Assembly (NCBI GenBank): GCA_016712315.1
Contig: JADJRG010000022.1
Location: 1-64,000, forward strand
Length of the DNA stretch: 64,000 nt
Origin: Nannocystis sp.
Lineage (GTDB): Bacteria > Myxococcota_A > Polyangia > Nannocystales > Nannocystaceae
Reading direction: 5' to 3'
Shown: positions 45,500-54,685 of the stretch, in pieces
Numbering within the stretch: position 1 is the first letter of the stretch
Layout of the letters: each line of letters starts with the position of its first letter
Position numbers and translations under genes: made by a program
The notes under the pieces: generated by a model
Seen by the model: only the letters and a program-made list of their open reading frames with translations
Database searches by the model: none
What the model was told of the DNA's origin: nothing

Positions 45500-47017
45500 A
45501 TGCAGATGATCCTCGGCCCCATCCTCCGCTTCCTCGGCGCAGATCCCCAGGAGAACACCTGGCGGGTCTCCTGCCTGATCGTTATCGGCGGCGCCGACGC
45601 GCCGCCTCCTCTCACCTGGTCGATCGGCAAGGGCAAGAAGACCAAGGTCGAGGGTGTAGAGATCGCCACCCACCGCGATCGCAGGGTCATCACCTACGCG
45701 ATCGAGGCGCAGCGCGGCGACGAGCCCCGCGCCGTCGATTACCGCCTCGGAGCCGGCCGGGGAGCCCCAGGATCCAGCTTCAAGATCCCTGCGCGAGGCG
45801 AGCGCCCGCGCTCCGCCTTCGCCTCTTGCTGCGGCTTCTCCAGCCTCAAGGCGATGAAGACCGTCAACGACAAGTACGAGCGCTGGCGCGACCTGCTCAC
45901 CGTCCACGCCGCCGCGCCCTACCACCTGCTCATCCTCGGCGGCGATCAGGTCTACGCCGATCCGCTCTGGGAGTCGATCCGAGGGCTCGAAGAGTGGAAC
46001 GAGCAGTCGCCCCTCATCGCCAACGTCTTGCCGATGAAGCCCGAGCTCGCCGCCGAGATCGACGACTTCTTCTTCGATCTCTACCTCCACCGCTGGGCCC
46101 AGCCCGACTACGCCGCTGCGCTCGCCAGCGTCCCCACCATCATGATGTGGGACGATCACGACATCTTCGATGGTTGGGGATCATACCCGCCGCTGCGCCA
46201 GTCCTCGCCCGTCTTCCAGGGGATCTTCGCGGTCGCCCGCCGGTGGTTCCGCACCTTCCAGCTCCATCTCGGCGAAGGCGGCTCACCGGAGCTGCTCGTC
46301 CCCGAGCGCGGCCTCACCTACGCCTACCGGATCGATGACATCGCGATCCTCGCCCTCGATCTCCGCTCCGAGCGCCGCCAAGAGCACATCATGAGCCCAG
46401 AGAGCTGGCGCGCCGCCTTTAGCTGGCTCGAAGGACAGCACGGGCTCAGCCACCTCATGGTGGTCTCCAGCATCCCCGTCGTCTTCCCCGACCTCACTCG
46501 CCTCCAGGATCTACTCGGTCGGATCCCTGGCGAGCAGGAGCTGGAGGACGACCTCCGCGATCACTGGTACAGCCGCGCCCACCAGGGCGAGCGCCTGCGC
46601 CTCATCCATCGCCTCCTCGATCACTCCCGCGATCGTCGCGCGCGAGTGACCCTGCTCTCCGGCGACGTGCACGTCCCGGGCCTCGGCCTGATCGAGAGCA
46701 CACGCCCTGGCGACGGCCTCATCACCATCAGCCAGCTCATCTCATCGGCGCTCGTACACCCGCCGCCCCCCGCCTCGGTCGTCTACGCCCTCGACAAGAT
46801 CATGAGCGAGCGCGGCGAGTTTGATCGCGGGATCACAGCGTCGATGCAGTCGCTCCCCGGCACTCGCCGCCGCCTCATCTGCGCGCGCAATTGGATGAGC
46901 ATCGAGCCTGATGACGCTACGAGCTGGCCGTCGCGCCGCCGCCTCTGGGTGCACTGGCGCATCGAAGGTGAGACCGAGCCCTACACCACCGTGATCGCCC
47001 CGCTTGATCCTCAGTGA
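45500..47017 (+). CDS. PhoD-like metallophosphatase
   Basis: 505 aa, with a good AGGAG 9 nt before ATG 45500. PhoD-type signatures: a Cys-containing SCCGFSS, LLILGGDQVYADPLW, MMWDDHDIFDGWGSYPP, and LLSGDVHVPGLG near the C-terminus, which together supply Asp, Asn/His and His metal ligands. No Tat signal or lipoprotein signal is present, so a cytoplasmic location is predicted, unlike classic secreted PhoD. Substrate unknown; a phosphodiester or phosphomonoester is expected. Confidence 0.85.
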   Translation: MQMILGPILRFLGADPQENTWRVSCLIVIGGADAPPPLTWSIGKGKKTKVEGVEIATHRDRRVITYAIEAQRGDEPRAVDYRLGAGRGAPGSSFKIPARGERPRSAFASCCGFSSLKAMKTVNDKYERWRDLLTVHAAAPYHLLILGGDQVYADPLWESIRGLEEWNEQSPLIANVLPMKPELAAEIDDFFFDLYLHRWAQPDYAAALASVPTIMMWDDHDIFDGWGSYPPLRQSSPVFQGIFAVARRWFRTFQLHLGEGGSPELLVPERGLTYAYRIDDIAILALDLRSERRQEHIMSPESWRAAFSWLEGQHGLSHLMVVSSIPVVFPDLTRLQDLLGRIPGEQELEDDLRDHWYSRAHQGERLRLIHRLLDHSRDRRARVTLLSGDVHVPGLGLIESTRPGDGLITISQLISSALVHPPPPASVVYALDKIMSERGEFDRGITASMQSLPGTRRRLICARNWMSIEPDDATSWPSRRRLWVHWRIEGETEPYTTVIAPLDPQ

Positions 47018-47071
47018 TCGCTCACCGGCCTCCGCGCTCACCTCCAATCGCGCCGCCGATCTCCTTACGAT

Positions 47072-47092
47072 GCTTCGATGGAATATCGAAGC
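47072..47092 (+). promoter_or_regulatory. 8-bp inverted repeat over the start codon of the RCC1 lipoprotein gene
   Basis: GCTTCGAT-GGAAT-ATCGAAGC contains the ATG (47,078-47,080). In mRNA it could form a small hairpin that hides the start codon. The first codons may simply contain it by chance. Confidence 0.3.
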
Positions 47093-49171
47093 GTCAGGAT
47101 CTTCGCGTTCACTGCGGCCCTCTGCCAAGGCTCCGCCTGCGGCGATGACAGCGGCGTGACAGTCGCCGACACCGACACGACCTCGACCACCGACGCCACC
47201 ACCTCGACCACCACCTCGACGGGCGAGACCACCACCACCACAACCACCACCGATCCCAGCACCACCGATCCCACCGCAGCCACCACCACGGACACGGATC
47301 CTACCGAGACTGGAGATCCTGCGTGCGGCGACGGCGTCGTGCAGGCCGGAGAGGAGTGTGATGACGGCAACCAGATCGACACCGACACCTGCCTCAGCAC
47401 CTGCCAAAGCGCCACCTGCGGCGACGGCAAGCTCCAGGAGGGCGTCGAGCAGTGCGACGACGGTAACCAGATCGACACCGACACCTGCCTCATCACCTGT
47501 CAGAGCGCCACCTGCGGCGACGGCTTCGTCGGCCCAGGCGAGGCCTGCGACGACGCCGATCAAGACAACGACGACGAGTGCACAAACGCCTGCGCCCTGC
47601 CGAGCTGCGGCGACAGCGTCGTGCAAGACGGCGAGCAGTGCGACGACGGCGACGTCGACGACACCGACGAATGCCTGAGCACCTGTCTCACCGCGACCTG
47701 CGGCGACACCTACGTACAAGCCGGCGTCGAGACCTGCGACGACGCCGACGGCGATGACAGCGACGAGTGCCCGTCAAACTGCCAGCTCGCCGCGTGCGGC
47801 GACGGGTACCTCCAAGAGGGCGTCGAAGGCTGCGACGACGGCAACGACATCAACACCGACGAGTGCCCCGGCACCTGCCAGAGCGCCACCTGCGGCGACG
47901 GATTCGTGCAAGACGGCGTCGAGCAGTGCGACGACGGCAACGGCGTCGACGGAGACGGCTGCCAGAGCGACTGCACGCAGACGCAAGGGGCCGCGCTCGT
48001 CGCCGCAGGTTGGTATCACACCTGCGTGCTCACCACGACCGGCGACGTCCGCTGCTGGGGTCGCAACACCTACGGCCAGCTCGGCCAAGGCAACGTCGTC
48101 CAGATCGGCGACGACGAGCTCCCCAGCGTCCTCGCGCCCGTTGATCTCGGCGGGGGTCAAGTCACCGGCCTCAGCGCGGGAGAGTTCCACACCTGCGCCC
48201 TTCTGGCCGGCGGCAAGGTCCGCTGCTGGGGCCGCTCCAACGTCGGCCAGCTCGGCCTCGCCTCGATCAACAGCATCGGCGACAACGAGCAGCCGTGGTC
48301 GGTCAGTGAGGTCCCGATCGGCGGCGTCGTCGAGCAACTCGCGGCGGGTCGCACCCACACCTGCGCCTTGCTCACCGGGGGCAAGGTTCGCTGCTGGGGC
48401 GGCGGCACCTTGGGCCAGCTCGGATACGGCAACGTCAATAACATCGGCGACAACGAGACCCCCGCCTCCGCCGGCGACGTCAAGGTCGGCGGCGTCGCCG
48501 TACAAGTCACCGCGGGTGAAAATTTCTCCTGCGCCTTGCTCGACGACAACAAGATCCGCTGCTGGGGTCAAGGAGCGAGCGGCACCCTCGGCTACGGCAA
48601 CATCGACAACATCGGCGACGACGAGACCCCTGACACGGTCGGTCCGATCATGCTCGGCGCTAACGCCACCCAGATCGCCGCCGGTCGCCGCCACGCCTGC
48701 GCCGTCACCACCGACCAGATCGTCCGCTGCTGGGGCCTAGGCAGCAACGGCCAGCTCGGCACCGTCAACACCGCCTCGATCGGCGACAACGAGCACCCCA
48801 GCGCGGGCTCCTTCGTCAACCTCGGCGGAGACAAGGCGATCGGCCTCGCCCTCGGCTACGCCAGCACCTGCGCCCGCGTCAACGACGACAAGCTGCGCTG
48901 CTGGGGCAACAACACCTACGGTCAGCTCGGCCAGGGCAACGTCGTCCAGATCGGCGACAATGAGCCCGTCGCCACCATCGATCCGATCGATGTCGGCGCG
49001 CCTGTCACTCAGGTCAGCTCGAACTGGTACACCACATGCGCGCGCGGCGGCGACTTCAGCCTGCGCTGCTGGGGCCGCTCCGAGTACGGCCAGCTCGGGT
49101 ACGGCAACATCAACAACATCGGCGACGACGAGCTCCCCGCCGCCGCCGGGCCCGTCCTCTACCTCCCGTGA
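47078..49171 (+). CDS. Surface lipoprotein with Cys-rich repeats and RCC1 beta-propeller
   Basis: 697 aa. A short signal peptide ends in a lipobox-like GSAC, followed by a Thr/Asp/Ser linker (TTSTTDATTSTTTSTGE). Then come seven Cys-rich units of the form CGDG.(V/L)Q.G...CDDGN...D.C...C (residues ~85-305) typical of myxobacterial surface proteins. The C-terminal ~390 residues are seven RCC1-like repeats, each with HTCAL and (V/I)RCWG...GQLG, predicted to form a seven-bladed propeller. Probably displayed on the cell surface for adhesion or ligand binding. No enzyme motif. Confidence 0.88.
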   Translation: MEYRSVRIFAFTAALCQGSACGDDSGVTVADTDTTSTTDATTSTTTSTGETTTTTTTTDPSTTDPTAATTTDTDPTETGDPACGDGVVQAGEECDDGNQIDTDTCLSTCQSATCGDGKLQEGVEQCDDGNQIDTDTCLITCQSATCGDGFVGPGEACDDADQDNDDECTNACALPSCGDSVVQDGEQCDDGDVDDTDECLSTCLTATCGDTYVQAGVETCDDADGDDSDECPSNCQLAACGDGYLQEGVEGCDDGNDINTDECPGTCQSATCGDGFVQDGVEQCDDGNGVDGDGCQSDCTQTQGAALVAAGWYHTCVLTTTGDVRCWGRNTYGQLGQGNVVQIGDDELPSVLAPVDLGGGQVTGLSAGEFHTCALLAGGKVRCWGRSNVGQLGLASINSIGDNEQPWSVSEVPIGGVVEQLAAGRTHTCALLTGGKVRCWGGGTLGQLGYGNVNNIGDNETPASAGDVKVGGVAVQVTAGENFSCALLDDNKIRCWGQGASGTLGYGNIDNIGDDETPDTVGPIMLGANATQIAAGRRHACAVTTDQIVRCWGLGSNGQLGTVNTASIGDNEHPSAGSFVNLGGDKAIGLALGYASTCARVNDDKLRCWGNNTYGQLGQGNVVQIGDNEPVATIDPIDVGAPVTQVSSNWYTTCARGGDFSLRCWGRSEYGQLGYGNINNIGDDELPAAAGPVLYLP

Positions 49172-49203
49172 GCGCGCGGGCGCGCCGACTCGCGCCCGCG
49201 CGC
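49172..49203. terminator. 13-bp perfect GC hairpin after the RCC1 gene
   Basis: The arms 49,172-49,184 and 49,191-49,203 are exact complements around a 6-nt loop and start right after the stop codon. There is no T-run; probably an intrinsic end or stabiliser of the preceding mRNA. Confidence 0.6.
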
Positions 49204-49215
49204 CCGCTGTCCTGA

Positions 49216-49242
49216 GGGTCAGGCTCTCGAGAGCCTTGACCC
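49216..49242. repeat. Second intergenic palindrome before the MBOAT gene
   Basis: GGGTCA-GGCTCTCGAGAGCC-T-TGACCC is nearly a perfect dyad with one bulged base. A related motif (CTGTCCT-S-AGGGTCAG) is at 49,208-49,222 and again at 52,143-52,157, both in intergenic spaces. It could be a terminator stem or a small dispersed intergenic repeat. Confidence 0.4.
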
Positions 49243-49288
49243 GCGCCCTGCGCCTCCGCTATGCACCTGCGAGCGGCGGCGCGGCACC

Positions 49289-50704
49289 ATGGTCTTCGCC
49301 TCCCTCGTCTTCCTCTACGTCTTCCTCCCGCTCAACCTGTGGGCCTACTACGCGCTGCGCCGCGCGGATCACCGCAACCTCCTCCTGATCGCGGCCTCGC
49401 TCCTCTTTTACGCCTGGGGCGAGCCCATCTGGGTGGTCTTGCTCCTGATCTCTAGCGCGCTCGATTATGCGCACGCCCTCATCATTGAGCGCCACCGCGG
49501 GCGCCCTTGGGCCCGCGCCGCCCTCATCTCGTCGCTCGTCACCAACCTCGGCCTGCTCGGCGCCTTCAAGTACAGCGGCCTGCTCGCCGACGCCTTGAAC
49601 GCCTCGCTCGGCCTCAGCCTCGCCGCCCCTCGCTTCGCCCTGCCGCTCGGCATCTCGTTTTACACCTTCCAGGCGCTCTCCTACGTCGTCGACGTCTACC
49701 GCGGCGAGGCCGGCGCGCAGCGCTCCTACCTCAAGTTCCTCCTCTACCTCAGCCTCTACCCGCAGCTCGTCGCCGGCCCGATCGTCCGCTACGTGCACAT
49801 CGCCCGCGCGATCGAGCGCCGCGCCCATCACCTCCCTGACATCGCCGCCGGCGTCGATCGCCTCTGCGCCGGCCTCTTCAAGAAGGTCTGCGTCGCCAAT
49901 GTCGCCGGCGAGCTCGTCGTCCGCACCATGGACGTCGATCCGAGCGCCCTCTCTGTCGCCGAGGGTTGGTTCGGCCTGCTCATGTTCTCGCTCCAGATCT
50001 ACTTCGACTTCTCTGGCTACTCGGACATGGCGATCGGCCTCGGCCTGCTCTTCGGCTTTCGGTACCACGAGAACTTCAACTACCCCTACATCGCCCGCTC
50101 CGCCGCGGACTTTTGGCGGCGCTGGCACATCTCCCTCGGCTCATTCTTCCGCGACTATTTATATATCCCCCTCGGCGGCAACCGCCGCTGGCCGCTGCGC
50201 AACCTCCTGATCGTCTGGGCGTTGACCGGCCTCTGGCACGGCGCGAGCTTGAATTTTGTCCTCTGGGGCCTCTATTTCGGCCTGCTCATCGCCCTCGAGC
50301 GCCTCCTCCTCCAGCGCCTGCTCGACGCCCTCCCTGCGCTCTTCGGCCACCTCTACCTCCTCTTCGTCGCCGTCCTCGGCTGGGCGATCTTTTACTTCGA
50401 AGATCTCGAGCGCCTCAGCGACTATCTCGCCCTGCTCTTCGGCCAAAGCGACAGCCCCCGCACCTCACCCGCGCTCCTCCTGCTCGTGCAAGAGCACGCC
50501 TACTGGCTCGCGCTCGCGCTCCTCCTCTGCGCCCCCATCATGCCGCGCCTGGGCGCGGCGCTCCGCGCCTGGGCCGGCCCCTCACAGCGTCGCTCGGGCC
50601 TGCTCACCGCCGCCCGCGGCCTCGCCAACCTCCTCTTGCTCCTCACCGCCACCGCCATGTTGGTCGGCCGCACCTACAACCCATTCATTTACTTCCGCTT
50701 CTGA
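49289..50704 (+). CDS. MBOAT-family O-acyltransferase (AlgI-like)
   Basis: 471 aa polytopic membrane protein. Family markers: LLFYAWGEP near the N-terminus, GISFYTFQALSYVVDVYRGE, FDFSGYSDMAIGLGLLFGF, FNYPYIARSAADFWRRWHIS, and the conserved catalytic His in WALTGLWHGASLNFV. AlgI-type MBOATs transfer acyl (usually acetyl) groups across the membrane to an exopolysaccharide or cell-wall polymer. It is followed 5 nt later by a DHHW protein, its usual partner. Confidence 0.92.
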   Translation: MVFASLVFLYVFLPLNLWAYYALRRADHRNLLLIAASLLFYAWGEPIWVVLLLISSALDYAHALIIERHRGRPWARAALISSLVTNLGLLGAFKYSGLLADALNASLGLSLAAPRFALPLGISFYTFQALSYVVDVYRGEAGAQRSYLKFLLYLSLYPQLVAGPIVRYVHIARAIERRAHHLPDIAAGVDRLCAGLFKKVCVANVAGELVVRTMDVDPSALSVAEGWFGLLMFSLQIYFDFSGYSDMAIGLGLLFGFRYHENFNYPYIARSAADFWRRWHISLGSFFRDYLYIPLGGNRRWPLRNLLIVWALTGLWHGASLNFVLWGLYFGLLIALERLLLQRLLDALPALFGHLYLLFVAVLGWAIFYFEDLERLSDYLALLFGQSDSPRTSPALLLLVQEHAYWLALALLLCAPIMPRLGAALRAWAGPSQRRSGLLTAARGLANLLLLLTATAMLVGRTYNPFIYFRF

Positions 50705-50709
50705 GCCGC

Positions 50710-52107
50710 ATGTCCCCGGCCCCGCCTCCTACCTGGTCGTTGCGCCTGCACCTGGCGCTCTTCATCGGCGCCCTCACGCTCCTCGGCCTCGCCCTCCTCC
50801 TCCCCCACCCCGCCGTTGAAGTCGCTGAAGACGAGCAGCGCCGCCTCGCCCCCGCGCCTGAGCTGAGCTGGTCGACCCTCGAGAGCAGCGCCTTCGCCGA
50901 GGCGATCGAGGCCTACCTCGCCGATCACTTCCCGGCCCGCGCCAATTTCATGGCCGCACATTTCTGGCTCAAAGAGCGTCGTGGCCGCCGCGATCCACGA
51001 ATCGCCCTCTATGAGCCCAGCAGCAGCGTCGACGACGATCTACCGCCCATTGAAGCCTGGGCGCCGAGCGCTGAGCTCCACGATGAGCTCGATGAGCTCG
51101 ATCACCTCGATCCAATCATCGACCTCGACGCGACCGAAGGTATCGACGACCCCGACGACCCCGACGCGCCCCTCGATCCCACCTCTGCGCATAAAGAGGG
51201 CGGGATCCTCATCGTCGACGGCCGCGCCTTACAGCTCTTCACCGGCGGCCCACGAGGCGCCCGCGCCTACGCCTCGATCCTCAACGACTACGAGGCCGCG
51301 CTCCGCGATCGCGTCCGCGTCTACTCGATCATCGTCCCAACCGCCCAGACCTTCTACCTCCCGCAAAAGTACGCCCACTTCAGCCGCCCTGAGCCGCCCA
51401 ACATCCGCGCCACCTACGATCTCATGGCCCCAGGCGTCCTCACGATCGACGCCCACGCCGCGTTAAAGCCGCACGCCCGCGAGTACATCTATTTCCGCAC
51501 GGATCACCACTGGACCGCCCTCGGCGCCTACTACGCCTATATCGCCTTCTGCCAGGCCGCGGGCCTCGAGCCGATCGCGCTCGACGCGATGGAGCGCCGA
51601 CGCAAGGACAATTTCCGCGGCTCCCTCTACCGCCTCACCCGCGACTCAGCGCTCGGCGCCGCCCCTGATCACGTCGACTACTGGCTCCCGCCCGTCGACG
51701 TCCGCGTCACCCGCTACACCCCGGACATGCAGCGCGTCGCGATTCAAGGCCCCCTGATCCGCGAGCGCGGCGCCGGGTATGGCGTCTTCCTCGGCGGAGA
51801 CTTCCCGCTGATCATCGCCAAGACCGACGTCAACCCCGGCCGTCGCGCCCTGCTCATCAAGAACTCCTACGGCAACCCCTTCGCCGTCTACCTCGCCGCC
51901 CACTTCGAGCGGCTCTTGATCGTCGACTACCGCTACTTCAACGGCAGCGTGCTCGATCTGATCCGCGACCACGAAGTCACTGATCTCATCGTCCTCAACG
52001 GCGCCATCACCGCGAACGCGCGCTTCCACGCCGCCCGGATCGGCTGGGTCATGGACGCCGGCAAGCGCTCGCGCCGCGCTCGCAGGCGGGCGGCCCCGGC
52101 GCCCTAG
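50710..52107 (+). CDS. DHHW/AlgJ-AlgX-like acetyltransfer partner
   Basis: 465 aa. An N-terminal signal-anchor (LHLALFIGALTLLGLALLL) is followed by a periplasmic domain. The signature FRTDHHWTALGAYYAY identifies the DHHW branch of SGNH-like enzymes that accept acyl groups from MBOAT proteins. LLIKNSYGNPFAVYLAAHF supplies the usual 'Ser/NSYGN' motif and LIVLNG the following strand. An Asp/Glu-rich insert (ELDELDHLDPI) is unusual. With the MBOAT gene it forms a two-gene polysaccharide O-acylation unit. Confidence 0.85.
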   Translation: MSPAPPPTWSLRLHLALFIGALTLLGLALLLPHPAVEVAEDEQRRLAPAPELSWSTLESSAFAEAIEAYLADHFPARANFMAAHFWLKERRGRRDPRIALYEPSSSVDDDLPPIEAWAPSAELHDELDELDHLDPIIDLDATEGIDDPDDPDAPLDPTSAHKEGGILIVDGRALQLFTGGPRGARAYASILNDYEAALRDRVRVYSIIVPTAQTFYLPQKYAHFSRPEPPNIRATYDLMAPGVLTIDAHAALKPHAREYIYFRTDHHWTALGAYYAYIAFCQAAGLEPIALDAMERRRKDNFRGSLYRLTRDSALGAAPDHVDYWLPPVDVRVTRYTPDMQRVAIQGPLIRERGAGYGVFLGGDFPLIIAKTDVNPGRRALLIKNSYGNPFAVYLAAHFERLLIVDYRYFNGSVLDLIRDHEVTDLIVLNGAITANARFHAARIGWVMDAGKRSRRARRRAAPAP

Positions 52108-52155
52108 CGGCCCCTCAATCCAGGACCTCCGAGACATACCATCCTGTCCTCAGGG

Positions 52156-53046
52156 TCAGTACCCTGCGTCGATCGCCGGGAACGCCGCCGCCAGCGCCCG
52201 AGCGACCCGCTCCGCCCGCGCCGCGTAGCCCGCCGACGTATAGTGGATCCCGTCGCTCACGAACCACTCCTCCCGGATCTCCGCGCTCCACCGGTAGATC
52301 CGCGCGTTGGGGTAGCCCGCCAGCGTCGCCGCCAGCGCCGCGTTCCACGCCGCCATATTCGCCCGCGCCCAGTACCCGTCCTCCCGCCGGGTCACCGCGT
52401 CGATCCACAGCACCGGCTCATCGCCGATCACCGCCATCATCCGAGCGATCCGCTCCTCGTGCGGGATCGTCCCGTCCTTCGCCACATTCGCCGCGTCATT
52501 GGTCCCGAGCCCGATCAGCCAGCACCCGGAGAACCCCTCGTCACGCAGCCGCTGCGCCACCATCAGCCCGTTCTCATTCTTCGCGCGGTGCTCGATCAGC
52601 GAGCGCCCGCCGAGCAGCTCCAGCCGCAGCTCCTCGACTCCCACCGCCGCCAAGCGGCGATCCAGGCGACGCTCAGGATCACGCACATACTTCTCCGAGA
52701 CCGTGCCTGTCGACGTCGAGTCGCCGATATGCGCCAAAGCCCGGCACCCACTCACCGACGCGCCCCCCTCCGAGCCGACGATCACCTCGCGGCTCACTGA
52801 CCACACGCGCCGCGGCGCCGCTGGCGCCTGCACGCTCGCATCCGCCGCGCGAGGCTGCCGCTCTGCCGATCCTTGAGCACGCGTCCCCTCGGGCGGCGTC
52901 CCCCCCGCTGAAGGCGGCGAAGGAGCCTCTGCTCGCGGCTGGGACGGACCTGAGCAGCCCTCGATCGCCGCCACCAACGCGACCCCAAGGACCGCCCGCC
53001 GCCGCGCACGTCGCCCATCGCTCAACGAAGCACCCGCCCCCCGCAT
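52156..53046 (-). CDS. SGNH/GDSL hydrolase lipoprotein
   Basis: 296 aa. A basic N-terminus and hydrophobic stretch end in a lipobox-like IEGC, then a Pro/Ala linker. Catalytic blocks: HIGDSTSTGT (nucleophile Ser), GLGTNDAA (Gly/Asn oxyanion) and SDGIHYTSAGY (Asp and His). Such enzymes remove or transfer acyl groups from carbohydrates. It lies convergent with the MBOAT/DHHW pair, and only 3 nt separate it from the upstream peptidase gene. A role in de-acylating the same polymer is inference. Confidence 0.82.
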   Translation of the reverse strand: MRGAGASLSDGRRARRRAVLGVALVAAIEGCSGPSQPRAEAPSPPSAGGTPPEGTRAQGSAERQPRAADASVQAPAAPRRVWSVSREVIVGSEGGASVSGCRALAHIGDSTSTGTVSEKYVRDPERRLDRRLAAVGVEELRLELLGGRSLIEHRAKNENGLMVAQRLRDEGFSGCWLIGLGTNDAANVAKDGTIPHEERIARMMAVIGDEPVLWIDAVTRREDGYWARANMAAWNAALAATLAGYPNARIYRWSAEIREEWFVSDGIHYTSAGYAARAERVARALAAAFPAIDAGY

Positions 53047-53049
53047 CGC

Positions 53050-54645
53050 TCACTCGATCGAATCCGCCAAGCTGCCACAACCAGACTCATGCTCGTCATG
53101 TGTACGCCGCTGCGGCCGCCAAGAGCGCCCTTCACTCGACCGACTGGCCCCTGTCAGCGGCGTCTCCGCGAAGCGCTCGATCACAGACGCGGCCGCCCGC
53201 GTGTTCTCGAGCAACGCCGCCTCGTTGAAGTTCGCGATCCCGTCGCAGGCCGCGTGGTAACACGCGTCGTACGGCGCGTCCGCCTCTCCGCCGAACAGCC
53301 CCGCCTCCTCGGCGCCCTTTACCCCCTCAGCCCCGGTGAAGAGCCCACCGGCCGGGATCTCGCGCTCGATGAACGGCCCGTAGTCCGAGCGGCCATTGAA
53401 CGGCGTCTCCTTGGTCGGCAGCCCCAGATCTGCGAAGTACTCGGCGAAGGCCGCCTCGATCTCCGCCGACCCCGCCGGGCCCGCCGCCCCGAACCCTGAT
53501 CCGTCGCCGTCGTAGATGAAGCGCACCGGGTTCGGCGACGCGATCATGTCCAGGTTCACATACATCGCGATCGCCTCGCGCTCCTCGAGGGTGAGCGCCT
53601 CCACGTAGTAGCGCGAGCCCAGCAGCCCCAGCTCCTCGGCCCCCCACAGCGCGAAGCGCAGCCGCCCCGGCGTGCCGCAGCGCGCCGCCTGCCGCGCCAG
53701 CTCGAGCACCGCCGCGCTCCCCGAGCCGTTGTCGTTGATCCCCGGCCCTGCCGCGACCGAGTCCAGGTGCGCCCCGATCATCACCGCCCGCGCGCTCGGA
53801 TCCTCACCTGTCTTTTCAGCCAGGATATTCTCCGTCGCCCGCGAGATCGCGATCGCGCTCACCGACAGCTCCACCTCGATCGTCGCCTCGGCGGCCAGCT
53901 CGACCCACGCCTCGCCGATCGCGTAGCTGACGCCCAGCACTGGGATCGGCGTGTCTTCGGCCAACATCGGCGTGAAGATCCCGCTGCGCGCCGGCGTGTC
54001 GCCTTGATTAAAGATCACCGCCGCCGCCGCCCCGGCCGCCACCGCGTTGGCGATCTTCGCCGCGTACGTGCACGACCCTCGCTGGATCAGCGCCACCGCG
54101 CCCGCGCCGAGCCCTAAAAAGTCGCCAGGATCGCAGCCGCTCGCGCTCTTATTCCCCGCCCCGAGGCTCGGCGCGATCGCCACCAACGGCCCCTTCACCG
54201 CGCCGCTCCCCGAGAAGAACGCCACCCGGAACTCAACGTCCTCTTTGTAGTTGATCACCTCCGGCGCGACCTGGCGCAGCAGCGGCGCCGCCAACACCTC
54301 GAAGTCCGTGAACATGAACGGCTGGCGGGTCACCGCGTAGCCCGCCGCGCTCAGGGTGGCCGCCGCGTAGTCAGCCGAAGCCCCGTACCCCGCGCGCCCA
54401 GCCACGCGGCTGCCCCCTGCCGCGTCAGCGTGCCCTGCGAGCGCGTTCAAGTGCTCGATCATCGCCGCGCCGTCGACCTGCTCGGCCAGCCCGCCAGGAC
54501 ACGCGCTCGGCAGCTCGGGCTCGGGCTCGGGCTCGGGCTCAGGCTCCGCGTCGGTCACCGGGCCCTGCTCACCTGGCCCACAGGCCAGATCCGAGGCCAC
54601 GATCAACAGAGCCGCGAGCCCGAGCACAGGCGTACAGTTGCGCAT
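53050..54645 (-). CDS. M28-family zinc aminopeptidase lipoprotein with PA domain
   Basis: 531 aa from ATG 54645, which gives a proper lipoprotein signal (LGLAALLIVASDLAC). A PEPEPE linker follows. Residues ~110-245 include a protease-associated domain (VALIQRGSCTYAAKIANAVA). The peptidase core has the M28 zinc ligands and catalytic Glu in order: GAHLDSV, INDNGSGSAAVLE, WGAEELGLLGSRYY, YVNLDMI, CYHAACD. It is likely an exported aminopeptidase of the aminopeptidase Y/S type used for protein degradation by a predatory or saprophytic cell. Confidence 0.9.
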   Translation of the reverse strand: MRNCTPVLGLAALLIVASDLACGPGEQGPVTDAEPEPEPEPEPELPSACPGGLAEQVDGAAMIEHLNALAGHADAAGGSRVAGRAGYGASADYAAATLSAAGYAVTRQPFMFTDFEVLAAPLLRQVAPEVINYKEDVEFRVAFFSGSGAVKGPLVAIAPSLGAGNKSASGCDPGDFLGLGAGAVALIQRGSCTYAAKIANAVAAGAAAAVIFNQGDTPARSGIFTPMLAEDTPIPVLGVSYAIGEAWVELAAEATIEVELSVSAIAISRATENILAEKTGEDPSARAVMIGAHLDSVAAGPGINDNGSGSAAVLELARQAARCGTPGRLRFALWGAEELGLLGSRYYVEALTLEEREAIAMYVNLDMIASPNPVRFIYDGDGSGFGAAGPAGSAEIEAAFAEYFADLGLPTKETPFNGRSDYGPFIEREIPAGGLFTGAEGVKGAEEAGLFGGEADAPYDACYHAACDGIANFNEAALLENTRAAASVIERFAETPLTGASRSSEGRSWRPQRRTHDEHESGCGSLADSIE

Positions 54646-54685
54646 CTCGGAACCATAGCAGGGCCCGGCCCCCGCGCGCCTCACC

